From positions 1 through 40,555 of the forward strand of contig CAKRHR010000024.1 in the NCBI GenBank assembly GCA_934339005.1: 40,555 bases of DNA, given 5' to 3'. The notes below the pieces were generated by a model. That model was not told where the DNA came from, made no database searches, and saw nothing but the letters and a program-made list of their open reading frames with translations. Shown one piece after another: positions 37,687 to 40,555 of the stretch. Within the stretch, counting starts at the first letter, position 1, and every line of letters begins with the position of its first letter. The position numbers and the translations under genes are program-made. The DNA is from an uncultured Catenibacillus sp. Its GTDB lineage: Bacteria; Bacillota; Clostridia; Lachnospirales; Lachnospiraceae.

Positions 37687-39009
37687 ATGAACACATTTAA
37701 AGAACTTGTACATAAAAAAACAGTGATTTTAGATGGCGCTACCGGTACAAACCTTTCCAAAGCAGGTATGCCGATGGGTGAATGTACAGAAAAATGGGTG
37801 CTCGCACATCCTGAAGTGATTCAAAATCTTCAGAAATCATACATCGAAGCGGGTACAGAGATTGTCTATGCACCAACATTTCAGGCAAATGCAATTAAGA
37901 TGGAGGAATACGGTGAGGCAGACAAGGTTTTGGAGATGAACAAAGCTCTTGTTGCCCTGACAAAGGCCATCGCAGATGAAGATACTTTGATTGCCGGAGA
38001 TATGACGATGACCGGCAAACAGCTTTTGCCGCTTGGACCGATTTCTTTTGAACAGCTTGTGAGCTGCTATGCTGAGCAGGCTAAAGCCTTAGAGGAAGGC
38101 GGCGTGGATTTATTTGTTGTGGAAACGATGCTCAGTGTACAGGAGGCCAGGGCAGCAGTGCTTGGTATCCGTCAGGTGAGCACGTTGCCAGTGATGGTGA
38201 CACTGACATTTGATGAAAACGGCAGAACATTATATGGGACAGATCCTCTGACTGCTTTAGTGACATTGCAGGATTTGGGTATTGATGCATTTGGTATGAA
38301 CTGTTCAGCAGGTCCTGAAGCTCTACTGCCACACATTCAGGCAATGAAGCCATATGCGCATATTCCACTGATTACAAAGGCAAATGCAGGACTTCCGGAG
38401 ATGGTTGACGGACAGGCTATATTTGCGATGAATCCTGAGATTTTTGCAAAACGGAGTGCAGACCTTGTAGAAGCCGGTGCTTCACTTGTTGGCGGCTGCT
38501 GCGGTACAACACCTGAGCATATTTGCGAGCTTGTGGCAGAATTAAATCGTAGAAATCTGATGCAGCATCCTGGAAAAGAATTTAAAGCAGAAATCACATG
38601 TCCGACAGTGACAACGGAACGTAGATTATATACCTTTGGCAGCTTTGAAGAACTTGAGGTGGACAGACGTATCAATGCTGGAGCAAATAATGAACTTGCA
38701 GATGATTTTGCAGACGGCATGATGGATACACTGTATGATCTGATTGATGAAGTACTTGATGAGGAAGCCGATATTGTCTGCATTGATATAGACTCTGATA
38801 AATACGATCCTTGTGACATCGTGGAAGAGGTTATTCAAAATCTTGCACAGCTTAATGCACCTGCGATGATTTCAACAAAGGATATGGCGTTACTTGAAAA
38901 ATACTTACGTCTTTATCCGGGCCGTGCACTTGTAGAGATTAAAGACGGTGCTGATGAGGCAAAGACAAGAGCACTGATTAATCATTACGGTGCGCAGATT
39001 TTTGAGTAA
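37687..39009 (+). CDS. homocysteine S-methyltransferase with partial pterin-binding domain
   Basis: 440-residue protein. Residues 1-~295 form a homocysteine methyltransferase barrel like the first module of MetH: ILDGATGTNLSKAGMP, APTFQANAIKM, FVVETMLSVQEARAA, GMNCSAGPE and the zinc-site GGCCGTTPEHI. The last ~125 residues resemble only the first half of a MetH pterin-binding domain: RINAGANN in place of ERINPTGK, then DEVLDEEADIVCIDIDS, ISTKDMALLEKYLRLYPGRA and a stop where the second half of the barrel should begin. The C-terminal piece is acidic and probably cannot bind folate alone. No B12 domain is present, so a methyl donor or partner is needed from elsewhere. GGAGGA precedes ATG 37687. 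Confidence 0.88.
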   Translation: MNTFKELVHKKTVILDGATGTNLSKAGMPMGECTEKWVLAHPEVIQNLQKSYIEAGTEIVYAPTFQANAIKMEEYGEADKVLEMNKALVALTKAIADEDTLIAGDMTMTGKQLLPLGPISFEQLVSCYAEQAKALEEGGVDLFVVETMLSVQEARAAVLGIRQVSTLPVMVTLTFDENGRTLYGTDPLTALVTLQDLGIDAFGMNCSAGPEALLPHIQAMKPYAHIPLITKANAGLPEMVDGQAIFAMNPEIFAKRSADLVEAGASLVGGCCGTTPEHICELVAELNRRNLMQHPGKEFKAEITCPTVTTERRLYTFGSFEELEVDRRINAGANNELADDFADGMMDTLYDLIDEVLDEEADIVCIDIDSDKYDPCDIVEEVIQNLAQLNAPAMISTKDMALLEKYLRLYPGRALVEIKDGADEAKTRALINHYGAQIFE

Positions 39010-39023
39010 TTTCAGAAAATGTC

Positions 39024-39052
39024 TTGATTATTTCTTTATTAAGTGTTACACT
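39024..39052 (+). promoter_or_regulatory. rimP-nusA promoter
   Basis: TTGATT (39024-39029), 17-base spacer, TACACT (39047-39052) with an extended -10 (TGT before it). The transcript would start near 39059. Confidence 0.75.
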
Positions 39053-39078
39053 AATACATGTTAGATATTGATTTACTT

Positions 39079-39156
39079 AAAGAGTGGGCCAAAACGGTCC
39101 ACTCTTTGTATATGTATGGGATTTTTTATGCAGATGCTTCACATCTGGTGTCTGCA
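39079..39156 (+). other. rimP-nusA leader with terminator-like and alternative hairpins
   Basis: AAAGAGTGGGCC (39079-39090) and GGTCCACTCTTT (39096-39107) form a 12-pair hairpin with a five-base loop, followed by TTTGTAT. Then CAGATG (39131-39136)/CATCTG (39142-39147) competes with TGCAGA (39129-39134)/TCTGCA (39151-39156). The ribosome site follows at 39167. Confidence 0.55.
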
Positions 39157-39178
39157 AAAACAAACCGGAGGTGAAACC

Positions 39179-39643
39179 ATGGCAAAGAAAGAATACGAAA
39201 GCATGACCGAAGAACTTTTAACACCGATTATCGAAGCCAATAACTTTGAATTGGTGGATGTCGAATGGGTGAAGGAAGGCTCTAACTGGTATCTGCGTGC
39301 CTATATTGATAAAGAGGGCGGCATTACAGTCGATGACTGTGAACTTGTCAGCCGTGCCTTCAGTGATATCCTTGACGAGAAGGACTACATTTCAGAAAAT
39401 TATGTTTTTGAAGTAAGTTCACCGGGACTTGACCGTCCATTGAAGAAGGAAAAGGATTTTAAACGAAGTATCGGCAAGGATGTCGAGATCAGACTGTATA
39501 AAGCAATCGACAAACAAAAAGAATTTGTAGGCTGTCTGAAGGCTTACGATAAAGATACTGTAACAATTGAATTTGAAGATGAAGAATGTGTGACTTTCAA
39601 CAGAAGTGACATTGCATTGATTCGTCTTGCTTTCTTTTATTAA
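39179..39643 (+). CDS. rimP: ribosome maturation factor RimP
   Basis: 154-residue RimP, needed for maturation of the 30S subunit, matching the family length. Family blocks are TPIIEANNFELVDVEWVKEG, YLRAYIDKEGGITVDDCELV, YVFEVSSPGLDRPLKKEKDF and the C-terminal SH3-like domain with YDKDTVTIEFEDEE. The start ATG 39179 has GGAGGTG five bases ahead; a longer in-frame reading from 39068 would run through the leader hairpins and is rejected. It is followed 42 bases later by nusA, the common rimP-nusA arrangement. Transcribed from 39024. Confidence 0.96.
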   Translation: MAKKEYESMTEELLTPIIEANNFELVDVEWVKEGSNWYLRAYIDKEGGITVDDCELVSRAFSDILDEKDYISENYVFEVSSPGLDRPLKKEKDFKRSIGKDVEIRLYKAIDKQKEFVGCLKAYDKDTVTIEFEDEECVTFNRSDIALIRLAFFY

Positions 39644-39685
39644 TAATAAAGAAGCATCCGATGATTAACAGGAGGTAAATGGAAA

Positions 39686-40555
39686 ATGAATGAAGGACGC
39701 GAATTAATCGAAGCGTTGGCGCAGATTGAAAAAGAAAAAGGCATTGATAAAGAGATTTTGCTTGAAGCAATCGAGAATTCTCTTGTTGCTGCATGTAAGA
39801 ATGAATACGGCAAAGCTGACAACATCCGCGTAATTATTAACAGAGATAACGGCAAAGTTCTTGTATTTGCAGATAAGACTGTTGTTGAAGAAGTTGAAGA
39901 CAAGGTAACTCAGATCAGCATTGCTGATGCAAAGCTTCTGAATGCCAAACATGAACTTGGTGATGTTGTTCAGATTGAAGTCACACCAAGAAACTTCGGA
40001 CGTATTGCTGCACAGAAAGCAAAACAGGTCGTTGTTCAGAAAATTCGTGAAGAAGAACGCAAATCTTTATACAATCAATATTATGACAAAGAAAAAGATA
40101 TCGTGACAGGTATTGTACAGCGCTATGTTGGCAAGAATGTGACAATTAACCTTGGTAAAGTGGATGCCGTGCTGACTGAAAATGAACAGGTTAAAGGCGA
40201 AGTATTCAAACCAACAGAACGTATCAAATTATACGTTGTTGATGTAAAGGATACAACAAAGGGTCCACGTATCACTGTATCAAGAACACATCCGGAACTT
40301 GTTAAACGACTGTTTGAAGCAGAAGTATCAGAAGTACGTGACGGTACAGTTGAAATCAAGAGCATTTCACGTGAAGCAGGCTCAAGAACAAAGATTGCTG
40401 TGGCATCCAATGATCCTAACGTTGATCCTGTAGGTGCATGTGTCGGTGTGAACGGTTCCCGTGTCAATGCAATCGTTGAAGAACTTCGCGGCGAAAAGAT
40501 TGATATCATCAACTGGAGTGATGACCCTGCAGTACTGATTGAAAATGCATTAAAT
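39686..40555 (+). CDS. nusA: transcription termination/antitermination protein NusA (3' partial)
   Basis: First 290 residues of NusA, cut by the window edge. NusA binds RNA polymerase and modulates pausing, termination and antitermination. The N-terminal domain is seen in ELIEALAQIEKEKGIDKEIL and AIENSLVAACKNEYG; the S1 domain follows at about 130-200 (DIVTGIVQRYVGKNVTINLG); the first KH domain begins with GPRITVSRTHPELVKRLFEA and IKSISREAGSRTKIAVAS, then GACVGVNGSRV. AGGAGG (39670-39675) lies ten bases before ATG 39686. No stop codon occurs in this frame up to the window end. It is the second gene of the rimP operon; infB is expected next. Confidence 0.97.
   Translation, partial: MNEGRELIEALAQIEKEKGIDKEILLEAIENSLVAACKNEYGKADNIRVIINRDNGKVLVFADKTVVEEVEDKVTQISIADAKLLNAKHELGDVVQIEVTPRNFGRIAAQKAKQVVVQKIREEERKSLYNQYYDKEKDIVTGIVQRYVGKNVTINLGKVDAVLTENEQVKGEVFKPTERIKLYVVDVKDTTKGPRITVSRTHPELVKRLFEAEVSEVRDGTVEIKSISREAGSRTKIAVASNDPNVDPVGACVGVNGSRVNAIVEELRGEKIDIINWSDDPAVLIENALN

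Noticed and set aside
39068..39178. Longer RimP N-terminus
   Set aside because: The extension runs through leader hairpins and has no RimP similarity; GGAGGTG supports ATG 39179.
39679..39693. Four-codon reading frame (ATG 39679) just after the nusA ribosome site
   Set aside because: Only three bases separate it from AGGAGG, too close for normal initiation; ATG 39686 in the nusA frame has better spacing.

Overview
The window reads as chromosome of a low-GC anaerobic Firmicute, most likely a gut Lachnospiraceae (Clostridia). The basis is AT-rich intergenic DNA with strong AGGAGG-type ribosome sites, a double-feoA/feoB locus, a pyruvate kinase carrying an extra C-terminal swivelling domain, a GH32/metallophosphoesterase pair, and several hypothetical families that I associate with this group. 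No phage, transposon, CRISPR array, rRNA or tRNA gene is visible. Species cannot be fixed from the sequence alone.

Layout. 1-3842: a heterodimeric ABC exporter (first subunit cut by the window edge) with a MarR regulator. 4061-5723: a zinc-dependent phospholipase C-like protein, a PAP2 phosphatase and a small PspC-domain protein behind a consensus promoter and a folded leader. 6047-10718: sucrose-6-phosphate hydrolase/GH32, a membrane metallophosphoesterase and a DUF975-PF06541 membrane fusion. 10938-14676: a MerR regulator, a DUF3877-like protein, glucose-6-phosphate isomerase and a nitroreductase. 14943-19851: an AEC transporter divergent from a LysR regulator, then a second MerR regulator, an uncharacterised protein with an 18-bp tandem repeat at its 5' end, and a tandem EthD-like protein driven by a MerR-type promoter. 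20042-21104: azlCD. 21227-25425: an iron block made of a DtxR-type regulator divergent from feoA-feoA-feoB and a Fur-like protein reduced to its DNA-binding domain. 25707-30697: an Rrf2 regulator, DAHP synthase (minus strand), pyruvate kinase and a D,D-carboxypeptidase. 30853-33663: scpA-scpB, a zinc-ribbon membrane protein, and xpt on the minus strand. 33910-36228: an OmpR/EnvZ-type two-component pair. 36400-39009: a domain-permuted XdhC protein divergent from a homocysteine S-methyltransferase with half a pterin-binding domain. 39179-40555: rimP and the start of nusA, which has no stop inside the window.

How the genes fit together. The best-supported functional unit is ferrous iron uptake. 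A DtxR-type repressor with Cys102-Glu105-His106 lies divergent to feoAAB. The feo promoter carries GTTAG-N6-CTAAC over its -10 box, and a second similar box lies before feoB. The second unit is a possible xenobiotic- or stress-inducible module: MerR, an unknown protein, and an EthD-like protein whose promoter has the 19-bp spacer typical of MerR activation. Central metabolism (pgi, pyk, aroF) and housekeeping (scpAB, rimP-nusA, xpt) look ordinary, but several of their leaders can fold into alternative hairpins. I do not see an obvious complete new defence or biosynthetic system. The most unusual items are the Fur fragment, the acidic FeoB insert, the truncated methyltransferase, the permuted XdhC, the overlapping divergent -35 boxes at 37550, and the MerR-type promoter at 18922.
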